A DNA stretch of 8,209 nucleotides from an uncultured Collinsella sp. (lineage in GTDB: Bacteria > Actinomycetota > Coriobacteriia > Coriobacteriales > Coriobacteriaceae): contig USMR01000026.1 in assembly GCA_900555815.1 (NCBI GenBank), forward strand, positions 1 to 8,209. Reading direction: 5' to 3'. The notes under the pieces were generated by a model. The model saw only the letters and a program-made list of their open reading frames with translations. It made no database searches and had not been told where the DNA came from. This document shows positions 1 to 5,483 of this stretch, piece by piece (the first letter of the stretch is position 1; each line of letters begins with the position of its first letter). The position numbers and the translations under genes were made by a program.

Positions 1-934
1 CGTCCTGCTTGTAGGGATTGCGGCCGAGCTTCTTGGCACGGTAGGCGATGTAGATGATTGCGGCGACGTTGGCGACCAGTGCGGCGATCGAGACCGCGGT
101 GGCGGCGCCGGGGTCGAGCGTGGAGTGGGTCACAAAGATGGACTCCTCCTGGAAGTACGGGAACACCTGGGCAAACATGCACCAAATGGCCAGCGTAAAG
201 GCGCGGTTCTGAATCCAGCCGCCCTTGTTCCAGATAAAGGCGGCGACGGTGGGCGCCAGCAGCAGCGCAAAGCCGCAGAACCAGGAGTGGGTGGGCAGGC
301 AGTTGTAGGTGTAGCAGAAGTTCCAGATATCGTAGGCGATGATGTAGACCCAGGTCATATCGGGCCACAGCATGTCGGTCTGATCCTCGGAGGCGTAGAC
401 GCTCCACCAACCGGTCATACAGAAGATGTTGATGATACCGGCGATGCCGTTGAACACGTTGTTCCAGCCGGCCAGCTGCGTGGCACCTTCGGAGGTGACC
501 CAGGTGGACTGGCCCAGGACAAAGAAGTGATAGGCGCTCTCAAAGTCGGACACGACAGCGATCATGATGTTGATGGCGACGATCACAAACGGCCATGCGC
601 GGAACCAATGCGCCTTGCCGATCTTGCCCCACTGGTACTTAATGGCAATGAAGCCCCAGCAACCGGCCAGCGCCGCGTATACCTTGGCGTAGTGGAACCA
701 GCTGTTCTGGTACACATGGGTGGGGTTGGTGAGCGCCCACTCGGCGCCTTGTGAGACGCCCACGGCGATGGCGACGCAGTAGATGGTCATGGCCAGCGGA
801 GCCACGCCAAAGATGATGGCCGCGCCCAGCTTGGTGCGGCGGCCGACCTCGTTGAGCACGATCAGGCCAATAAAGACCATGGCCCAGCCGGCCCAGTGGA
901 TAAGGGTATCGCTACCCCAAACATCGAACAGCAT
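1..934 (-). CDS. Tryptophan-rich polytopic membrane protein, DUF5692-like (partial, C-terminus off the left edge)
   Basis: I translated 311 residues from the ATG at 934-932; the frame stays open to base 1, so the C-terminus is missing. The start follows a good ribosome site (AAGGAG, complement of 941-946). The protein is strongly hydrophobic, with about eight or nine likely membrane segments (roughly residues 12-28, 36-60, 84-100, 113-129, 157-178, 193-210, 216-236, 245-262, 278-298), then a basic stretch (RAKKLGRNPYK, 299-309) that should face the cytoplasm. It has 20 tryptophans in 311 residues, many near predicted membrane borders, and no signal peptide beyond the first segment. From memory it resembles the uncharacterised DUF5692 family; I could not check this. 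I see no transporter signature, heme ligand pattern or ATPase motif. It lies 63 bp downstream of the TetR gene on the same strand and is probably cotranscribed with it, so its expression is probably ligand-controlled. Function unknown; transport or a membrane redox role are guesses. Confidence 0.85.
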   Translation of the reverse strand, partial: MLFDVWGSDTLIHWAGWAMVFIGLIVLNEVGRRTKLGAAIIFGVAPLAMTIYCVAIAVGVSQGAEWALTNPTHVYQNSWFHYAKVYAALAGCWGFIAIKYQWGKIGKAHWFRAWPFVIVAINIMIAVVSDFESAYHFFVLGQSTWVTSEGATQLAGWNNVFNGIAGIINIFCMTGWWSVYASEDQTDMLWPDMTWVYIIAYDIWNFCYTYNCLPTHSWFCGFALLLAPTVAAFIWNKGGWIQNRAFTLAIWCMFAQVFPYFQEESIFVTHSTLDPGAATAVSIAALVANVAAIIYIAYRAKKLGRNPYKQD

Positions 935-952
935 GCTGCTCTCCTTTCACAC

Positions 953-980
953 GCCCGCGGCCCCTCTTCTGATCGCGGGC
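953..980 (-). repeat. Stem-loop between the TetR gene and the membrane-protein gene
   Basis: GCCCGCG (953-959) is the exact reverse complement of CGCGGGC (974-980), giving a 7-bp GC-only stem with a 14-nt loop in the 63-bp gap of the leftward operon. No U-run follows on either strand, so it does not look like an intrinsic terminator. It could tune or stabilise the downstream mRNA. It ends just upstream of the ribosome site of the membrane-protein gene. Confidence 0.45.
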
Positions 981-997
981 AGTTTGGCCAAATGTCG

Positions 998-1660
998 TCA
1001 GTCCTGGGGCTTGCGCTCCGGATACTTGGCGGTATAGCCCTCGATGTGGAGTGTCGAGGCGATGATTTCCTTGACTGTCTCGTCGGGCACATCGGGGTGC
1101 GTGCGGATATACATCAACAACCCCATGATGAGGGTGTAGAACGTCTCGTAGACATGGTCGATGCGTAGCTCATGATGGGCGACAAAATCCACCACGGTGG
1201 TGTCGCAGATATACTGCGCCACGCGTTGGACCACGTTGTGCAAAAAGCCGCCGTAGAGCGCGCCGCTGTTGGAGGTCAGAGTGTGCGGCAGTTCGTGGCC
1301 GCTGGCGACCAGGCGCTTAAAGAGCGGGGCGACGGTGTCGAGCGCGCTCTCGATATCACCGACGGTGCGGTTGGCATTCCACTGCTCGAGTTCGGAGATA
1401 AAGCCGTCGATCGCCTCGTCCATGACGGCGGTGACGGCGGCGTCCATGTCGGCGAAGTAGTGGTAGAACAGCGAGCGCGTGCAGCCGGCTCGCTTGGCCA
1501 CGGCCGATACTGATAGGTGGGACACGCCTAGCTCGGAGCTTACGGTGCGCACAGCATCGAGGATCTCGCGACGGCGCTCGTCGCCCGTCAGGCGCTTTGC
1601 CGCGCTATCGGATGCGGGAACGGCATCGACCACAGAGGTACCTGCTGTGTTGTTGCCCAT
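998..1660 (-). CDS. TetR/AcrR-family transcriptional regulator
   Basis: A 220-residue protein, typical TetR length. Residues about 26-75 form the N-terminal DNA-binding domain. The helix-turn-helix lies at about 48-70 and includes VSAVAKRAGCTRSLFYHYFA, closely matching the family pattern (A-x2-AG-x-S/T-x3-LY-x-YF), here with Phe-Tyr-His-Tyr-Phe. The first 25 residues are a non-conserved, probably flexible, leader. The rest (80-220) is the helical ligand-binding and dimerisation region, which does not identify the ligand. The ATG at 1660-1658 follows AAAGG (complement of 1670-1674). It is the first gene of a leftward unit with the membrane protein and is divergent from the oxidoreductase. Two perfect palindromes in the shared upstream region are its likely operators, so I infer autoregulation plus control of the divergent genes, by repression as for most of the family. 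The inducer is unknown. Confidence 0.93.
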   Translation of the reverse strand: MGNNTAGTSVVDAVPASDSAAKRLTGDERRREILDAVRTVSSELGVSHLSVSAVAKRAGCTRSLFYHYFADMDAAVTAVMDEAIDGFISELEQWNANRTVGDIESALDTVAPLFKRLVASGHELPHTLTSNSGALYGGFLHNVVQRVAQYICDTTVVDFVAHHELRIDHVYETFYTLIMGLLMYIRTHPDVPDETVKEIIASTLHIEGYTAKYPERKPQD

Positions 1661-1687
1661 GTTTTGCCGCCTTTCATCCTCTTTTGC

Positions 1688-1702
1688 CTGACCGTTCGCC
1701 TA
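1688..1702. promoter_or_regulatory. Degenerate third operator-like copy
   Basis: The 15-mer here (CTGAC CGTTC GCCTA) matches the perfect palindrome at 1719-1733 at 11 of 15 positions, including most of the spacer. The left half-site is 4/5 and the right half-site 3/5. It lies 31 bp centre to centre from operator 1 and close to the TetR start codon, so it could be a weak autoregulatory site. It may also be chance similarity. Confidence 0.3.
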
Positions 1703-1708
1703 ACAGTC

Positions 1709-1739
1709 TTGAATATTGTTGACGGTTCGTCAATACTAT
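1709..1739 (+). promoter_or_regulatory. Candidate promoter for the oxidoreductase-hypA unit
   Basis: TTGAAT (1709-1714) is a 4/6 match to a -35 box and TACTAT (1734-1739) a 5/6 match to a -10 box. The spacer is 19 bp, which is long. Operator 1 occupies the spacer and operator 2 covers the expected start of transcription (about 1746). That is the usual arrangement for TetR-type repression and supports this choice despite the spacer. The transcript would carry a leader of roughly 100 nt before the ATG at 1850. Confidence 0.4.
1719..1733. promoter_or_regulatory. TetR operator 1 (perfect palindrome TTGAC-N5-GTCAA)
   Basis: TTGAC (1719-1723) and GTCAA (1729-1733) are exact reverse complements separated by GGTTC. 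Identical half-sites with the same 5-bp spacer recur at 1742-1756. The location between a TetR gene and a divergent gene is where TetR operators are normally found. Protein binding is inferred. Confidence 0.7.
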
Positions 1740-1741
1740 TT

Positions 1742-1756
1742 TTGACACAATGTCAA
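1742..1756. promoter_or_regulatory. TetR operator 2 (perfect palindrome TTGAC-N5-GTCAA)
   Basis: TTGAC (1742-1746) and GTCAA (1752-1756) flank ACAAT. The half-sites are identical to operator 1 and the centres are 23 bp apart, about two helical turns, so two dimers could bind on a similar face of the DNA. The TTGACA on each strand of this site also resembles a -35 box. I found no well-spaced -10 box for it, so I do not call a separate promoter. Confidence 0.7.
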
Positions 1757-1835
1757 CTAATGGCGGGTGAACGGCATGGGGCATGCCCGGCCTGCAAAAA
1801 AAGAGGGGCGCCGCGGTCTCGCCGGGCTGTGGCAA

Positions 1836-1843
1836 GAGAAGGG
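1836..1843 (+). promoter_or_regulatory. Ribosome binding site deciding the oxidoreductase start
   Basis: AGAAGGG lies 6 nt before the ATG at 1850. The reading frame is open upstream to 1664, but that part would run through both operators and the promoter, and its predicted peptide has no recognisable domain. The ATG at 1850 is therefore the preferred start. Confidence 0.65.
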
Positions 1844-1849
1844 ACAACC

Positions 1850-4627
1850 ATGATTCTCAACGGACCGGGGATTAGCTTTACCGAGCCCGATATCGGCGCG
1901 GAGTTCGTGCCGCCGATACCGGAGCATCCGCGCGAGGCCATCGTCAAACTGTGCGAGCACTGCACCAACCGTCTGCTGCATCGCGATGAGCTGCTGGGCT
2001 ACGAGTACTGGTCGTTTGCCGAGGCCGCAACCGACGAGCAGGCCGAAGTGCTCTGCAAGATGAAGATGCGCCGTCCCTATACGCTGCCCGAGATGGTCAA
2101 GCTCACCGGCATGCCCGAAGCCGATATCGAGAAGATGCTCGACGACATGAGCTACACGGGTCTGCTCGAGTACAACTGGGAAAACCCCGAGCGCGCCAAG
2201 CAGTGGGTGCTGCCCATGCTGGTGCCGGGTTCCGCCGAGTTCCTCAACATGCGCGCGAGCCAGCTCGAGGAGCACCCGGTCTATGCCAAGTTCTTTGAGC
2301 AGGCGTCCAAGGGACCGCTGTCGAAGGCCACGCCGATGGTGCCGCCCGGAGGCGCCGGTATCGGCATGCATGTCATTCCGGTCGAGAAGGCCATCGACGC
2401 CGCGAGCACCTCGGTGCCGATCGAGCATATCGAGCACTGGCTCGACAAATACGATGGCAAATATGCCGCTAGCACCTGCAGCTGCCGCGCGAGCCGTCGC
2501 GTGATGGGTGAGGGCTGCGCCGACGATCCCGCCGACTGGTGCATTGCCGTGGGCGATATGGCCGATTACGTGGTCGAGACCGACCGCGGGCATTACGTGA
2601 CCCGCGACGAGGTTTACGACATCCTGCGCCAGGCCGAGGACAACGGCTTTGTGCACCAGATCACCAATATCGACGGCGAGAACAAGATCTTCGCCATCTG
2701 CAACTGCAACGTCAACGTGTGCTACGCCCTGCGCACCTCGCAGCTGTTCAACACGCCCAACCTGTCGCGCTCGGCCTATGTCGCCAAGGTCGAGAAGGAC
2801 AAGTGCGTTGCCTGCGGTCGCTGCGTTGAGGTGTGCCCGGCCGGCGCCGCCAAGCTCGGCCAGAAGCTCTGCAGCAAAAAGGCCGGCGGACAGGTGCCCG
2901 AGTATCCGCGCCAGGAGCTGCCCGATGCCACCAAGTGGGACCACACCAAGTGGTCGCCCAACTATCGCAACGATAACCGTATCGAGACGCACGAGTCCGG
3001 CACCGCGCCCTGCAAGACGGCTTGCCCCGCGCACGTTGCCGTTCAGGGCTATTTGAAGCTCGCGGCTCAGGGTCGCTATGACGAGGCGCTGGCACTCATT
3101 AAGCGCGAGAACCCGCTGCCCGCTATCTGCGGCCGTGTGTGCAACCGCCGCTGCGAGGACGCCTGCACCCGCGGCCGTGTGGATGCCGCCGTGGCTATCG
3201 ACGAGGTCAAGAAGTTCATCGCCCAGCGCGATCTGGATGCCGCGACCCGCTACGTCCCGCCCGTGGTGACCCCAACGCGTGCCGGCGGCTTCGACCAGAA
3301 GATCGCCATCGTCGGTGCCGGTCCGGCCGGCCTGTCCTGCGCTTTCTATCTGGCCGAGAAGGGCTACAAGCCCGTCGTGTTCGAGAAGAACGAGCGCCCG
3401 GGCGGCATGCTCACCTACGGCATTCCCAGCTTTAAGCTGCAGAAGGATGTTATCGAGGCCGAGGCCGAGGTCATTCGCCTGATGGGTGCCGAGTTCCGCT
3501 ATGGCGTGGAGGTCGGTCGTGATGTGACGCTCGACGAGCTGCGCGAGCAGGGCTTTAAGGCCTTCTACGTTGCCATTGGCTGCCAGGGCGGCCGCCTTGC
3601 CGGTATTCCGGGCGAGGATGCCGAGGACGTGACCGTGGCCGTCGACTTCCTTCGCGAGGTTAACAGCGGCAAGATCGATACCCTGTCCGGCCGCACCATT
3701 GTGGTGGGCGGCGGCAACGTGGCCATCGACGTTGCCCGCAACGCCTGCCGTCTGGGCTCTGAGCATGTTGAGATGTTCTGTCTGGAGGGCGAGGCCCAGA
3801 TGCCCGCCAGCGAGGAGGAGCGTCGCGAGGCCGTTGAGGACGGCGCGCACATAAGCTGCGGCTGGGGCCCCAAGGAGGTTCACCTGGACGAGGCCGGTCG
3901 TGTGCGTGGCATCACCTTCAAGCGCTGTACGCGTGTCTTTGACGACGAAGGCCGGTTTGCGCCCGAATACGACGAGAACGATCTGCGCCGTGTCGATGCC
4001 GACCGTGTCGTCATGTCGATTGGCCAGTCCATTGTGTGGGACGACCTGCTGGCCGGCTCCAAGGTGGAGCTTGGCCGCGGCCAGGGAGCTCTTGCCGATC
4101 CCCAGACCTACCAGACCGCCGAACCCGACATCTTTGTGGGCGGCGACGTCTATACCGGTCCGAGCTTTGCCATCGATGCCATCGCCGCCGGTCACGAGGC
4201 CGCCGTGTCCATCCATCGCTTTGTGCGGCCGGGCTCCACGCTCACCATCGGCCGCAACCAGCGCCGCTACACCGCGCTCGACCGCAACGACGTTGTGCTC
4301 GAGAGCTACGACAACGCGAGCCGCGAGGTTGCGCATGTGGACCGCGAACGCGAGAAGGCTGCGCCGTTTAGCGAGTATGTTGAGACCTTTACCGAGGAGC
4401 AGGTGCGCGCCGAGACCGCCCGCTGCTTGGGCTGCGGCGCCTCGATCGTCGACCCCAACAAGTGCATCGGCTGCGGCCTGTGCACTACCAAGTGCGCGTT
4501 TGACGCCATCCATCTGGATCGCGACCGCCCCGAGTGCTCCACGATGGTCAAATACGAGCAAAAGCTCCCAAGCCTGGGCAAGTACGCGCTCAAGCGCGCC
4601 ATCAAGATTAAGTTCGGTCGCAAGTAA
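1850..4627 (+). CDS. Multi-domain Fe-S flavoprotein oxidoreductase, GltD-like (NAD(P)H-dependent)
   Basis: 925 residues from the ATG at 1850. Domains in order: an N-terminal part with a CxxC (C35, C38) and a winged-helix-like region (about 60-108); a cysteine-rich segment (C210, C212, C223, C231, then CNCNVNVC at 284-291); a ferredoxin motif CVACGRCVEVCP (C319, C322, C325, C329); the GltD/dihydropyrimidine-dehydrogenase type Fe-S region (C388, C392, C427, C431, C435, C439, including ICGRVCNRRCEDAC); an FAD Rossmann fold (GAGPAG 489-494, E512); a second nucleotide fold for NAD(P)H (GGGNVA 620-625); the FAD-closing motif GGDVYTGPSFAIDAIAAGHE (764-783); and a C-terminal ferredoxin motif (C859, C862; C872, C875, C878, C882). 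There are 34 cysteines in all. Family knowledge: such cores move electrons between NAD(P)H, FAD and Fe-S clusters. No glutamate synthase large subunit is in the window, so a role in glutamate synthesis is not supported. It is cytoplasmic, with no membrane segment. The electron acceptor or substrate is unknown. Likely repressed by the divergent TetR protein. Confidence 0.93.
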   Translation: MILNGPGISFTEPDIGAEFVPPIPEHPREAIVKLCEHCTNRLLHRDELLGYEYWSFAEAATDEQAEVLCKMKMRRPYTLPEMVKLTGMPEADIEKMLDDMSYTGLLEYNWENPERAKQWVLPMLVPGSAEFLNMRASQLEEHPVYAKFFEQASKGPLSKATPMVPPGGAGIGMHVIPVEKAIDAASTSVPIEHIEHWLDKYDGKYAASTCSCRASRRVMGEGCADDPADWCIAVGDMADYVVETDRGHYVTRDEVYDILRQAEDNGFVHQITNIDGENKIFAICNCNVNVCYALRTSQLFNTPNLSRSAYVAKVEKDKCVACGRCVEVCPAGAAKLGQKLCSKKAGGQVPEYPRQELPDATKWDHTKWSPNYRNDNRIETHESGTAPCKTACPAHVAVQGYLKLAAQGRYDEALALIKRENPLPAICGRVCNRRCEDACTRGRVDAAVAIDEVKKFIAQRDLDAATRYVPPVVTPTRAGGFDQKIAIVGAGPAGLSCAFYLAEKGYKPVVFEKNERPGGMLTYGIPSFKLQKDVIEAEAEVIRLMGAEFRYGVEVGRDVTLDELREQGFKAFYVAIGCQGGRLAGIPGEDAEDVTVAVDFLREVNSGKIDTLSGRTIVVGGGNVAIDVARNACRLGSEHVEMFCLEGEAQMPASEEERREAVEDGAHISCGWGPKEVHLDEAGRVRGITFKRCTRVFDDEGRFAPEYDENDLRRVDADRVVMSIGQSIVWDDLLAGSKVELGRGQGALADPQTYQTAEPDIFVGGDVYTGPSFAIDAIAAGHEAAVSIHRFVRPGSTLTIGRNQRRYTALDRNDVVLESYDNASREVAHVDREREKAAPFSEYVETFTEEQVRAETARCLGCGASIVDPNKCIGCGLCTTKCAFDAIHLDRDRPECSTMVKYEQKLPSLGKYALKRAIKIKFGRK

Positions 4628-4657
4628 GTAGCCATAACGGGAACGGCGGAAGAAAAA

Positions 4658-5086
4658 GTGCATGAATTGGGGATCGTTTACCACATCATTCGCGATGTCG
4701 AGAACGTGGCGCGCGCCAATGGCGTGCGTCGCGTTTCGAGCGTGACGTTGCTGCTGGGCGAGGTCTCGGGCGTCGTTCCCGACTTGCTGCTCGACGCTTG
4801 GCGCTGGGCGGTAGATAAAAAGCCCATCGCGCAGGGCGCGGAGCTTGTTGTGGAGCCCGTCGAGGCTGTGACGCATTGCGAGGCGTGTAGCTGCGACTAC
4901 GCGACGGTCGAGCACGGCAAGACCTGTCCCCATTGCGGTAGCGGCGAGACATACCTGCTGCAGGGCCAGGAGGTCATGATCAAGCAGATCGAGACCCCCG
5001 ACGAGGACCCGGCAGACGCTGTCCCCGACGGTCCTTCCGACGTCCCCGACGCCGTCGACGCCGCCAACCCCCTCCACATCGCCTAG
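4658..5086 (+). CDS. hypA: HypA-family hydrogenase/nickel-enzyme maturation factor with acidic C-terminal tail
   Basis: 142 residues. HypA delivers nickel to [NiFe]-hydrogenase (in some species urease) together with HypB. The protein opens with MHE, the conserved nickel-binding N-terminus, which fixes the start at a GTG codon (4658). A GGCGGAAG ribosome site precedes it by a few bases. The structural zinc site is C74-x2-C77 with C90-x2-C93, plus an extra C79. The family core ends at about residue 112 (family length is about 113-118). Here about 30 more residues rich in Asp, Pro and Ala follow (113-142), predicted disordered and not part of the usual fold. The gene begins 30 bp after the oxidoreductase stop, so the two are probably cotranscribed. 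No hypB-F or hydrogenase structural gene is in the window. It is cytoplasmic. Confidence 0.93.
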   Translation: MHELGIVYHIIRDVENVARANGVRRVSSVTLLLGEVSGVVPDLLLDAWRWAVDKKPIAQGAELVVEPVEAVTHCEACSCDYATVEHGKTCPHCGSGETYLLQGQEVMIKQIETPDEDPADAVPDGPSDVPDAVDAANPLHIA

Positions 5087-5097
5087 GATTCCCTATA

Positions 5098-5164
5098 AGT
5101 TGCGGTGAAATAGTTCCTAAATTCAGCCTTCTGGCTCTTAAACAAGAACTATTCCACCGCAACT
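5098..5164. repeat. 67-bp inverted repeat with 19-nt arms; possible hypA terminator or REP-like element
   Basis: Arm 1 (5098-5116, AGTTGCGGTGAAATAGTTC) and arm 2 (5146-5164) are reverse complements at 18 of 19 positions. The single mismatch (5108 against 5154) is A-C in plus-strand RNA but a G-U pair in minus-strand RNA. The 29-nt loop contains its own small hairpin (AGCC-TTCT-GGCT). It begins 12 bp after the hypA stop, and the plus strand continues with TATTTTG, a weak U-tract, so it may end hypA transcription. The long, near-perfect arms and large structured loop are more like a dispersed palindromic element than an ordinary terminator. Confidence 0.6.
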
Positions 5165-5204
5165 ATTTTGAGTGGTTTCATAAATCATAAGTCACGAAAA
5201 TAGT
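5162..5204. repeat. 8-bp inverted pair ACTATTTT / AAAATAGT
   Basis: ACTATTTT (5162-5169) and AAAATAGT (5197-5204) are exact reverse complements 27 nt apart. The first half overlaps the last bases of the 19-nt arm ending at 5164, so the two structures could compete. Short and AT-rich, so chance is possible. Confidence 0.3.
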
Positions 5205-5312
5205 CAAGCCATGTCTGTTTAAACAAAATAGCGGCAGTACAAGCGCATTCGCGCTTGCCTAAAATCGATATTAATGAACAGCCTGCTTGTATCTGTAAAA
5301 TGCATGGCTTGA
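5204..5312. repeat. Distant 10-bp inverted pair TCAAGCCATG / CATGGCTTGA
   Basis: TCAAGCCATG (5204-5213) is the exact reverse complement of CATGGCTTGA (5303-5312), 89 nt away. The pair encloses the perfect hairpin at 5240-5257, so a transcript of this region could fold as an outer stem around an inner hairpin. Confidence 0.4.
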
Positions 5313-5390
5313 TGAGCGACGCCTTGTCGTGTAATGAGTCAAAAAGCAGTAACGTAATCAACTTGTAACAAACCTAGACGTTTAAACAAA
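5217..5390. repeat. Direct repeat GTTTAAACAAA, two copies
   Basis: The 11-mer GTTTAAACAAA occurs at 5217-5227 and 5380-5390. Each contains the palindrome GTTTAAAC. The second copy ends 25 bp upstream of the TATAAT box of the PTS operon, so the pair could be protein-binding sites. No regulator is present in the window to match them. Confidence 0.35.
5240..5257. repeat. Perfect 7-bp hairpin with ATTC loop
   Basis: CAAGCGC (5240-5246), loop ATTC, GCGCTTG (5251-5257). It is a compact GC-rich stem within AT-rich surroundings. No U-run follows on either strand, so it is not a clear terminator. Confidence 0.5.
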
Positions 5391-5415
5391 TAATCCAACC
5401 TTTTGCGGATTTAGC

Positions 5416-5421
5416 TATAAT
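5416..5421 (+). promoter_or_regulatory. Candidate -10 box of the PTS operon
   Basis: TATAAT here is a consensus -10 hexamer, 70 bp before the PTS start codon. I find no acceptable -35 box 16-19 bp upstream (for 17 bp it would be AATCCA at 5393-5398), which suggests activator dependence. A second weaker hexamer, TATACT at 5439-5444, also lacks a -35. I saw no sigma-54 style GG/GC promoter. Confidence 0.4.
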
Positions 5422-5442
5422 TCCACAAACCAAACAGCTATA

Positions 5443-5483
5443 CTCCTTTCATGTCGTGTAGGAAATACGTAGACAAAAAGGAG
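5443..5483 (+). promoter_or_regulatory. Leader stem that could mask the PTS ribosome site
   Basis: CTCCTTT (5443-5449) is the exact complement of AAAGGAG (5477-5483), which is the core of the ribosome site AAGGAGG (5478-5484) placed 7 nt before the ATG at 5492. The two would form a 7-bp stem with a 27-nt loop in a transcript started from the TATAAT at 5416. A transcript started from the second hexamer (5439) would lack the left arm. Confidence 0.35.

Noticed and set aside
125..754. A 209-codon plus-strand frame at the left edge
   Set aside because: It lies opposite the membrane-protein gene, which has a good ribosome site and coherent membrane segments. The plus-strand translation shows no domain.
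1779..1788. The 10-bp palindrome GGGCATGCCC in the oxidoreductase leader
   Set aside because: A lone short GC-rich palindrome unrelated to the TTGAC half-sites. In GC-rich DNA this is easily chance.
1664..1849. An upstream start at 1664 for the oxidoreductase
   Set aside because: It would place both operators and the promoter inside the coding sequence. A proper ribosome site precedes the ATG at 1850.
1850..4627. Calling the oxidoreductase the glutamate synthase small subunit (gltD)
   Set aside because: Only the core is GltD-like. The protein is about twice the usual length with extra Fe-S domains, and no gltB is present.
1757..5077. A 1106-codon open frame on the minus strand opposite the oxidoreductase and hypA
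   Set aside because: Its composition is Ala/Gly/Leu/Val/His-rich with no recognisable domain, and it spans two real plus-strand genes and their gap. This is the expected shadow of strong GC-biased codon use.
5274..5312. A 12-codon frame in the spacer as a leader peptide
   Set aside because: No ribosome site, no run of regulatory codons, and no attenuator structure directly after it.
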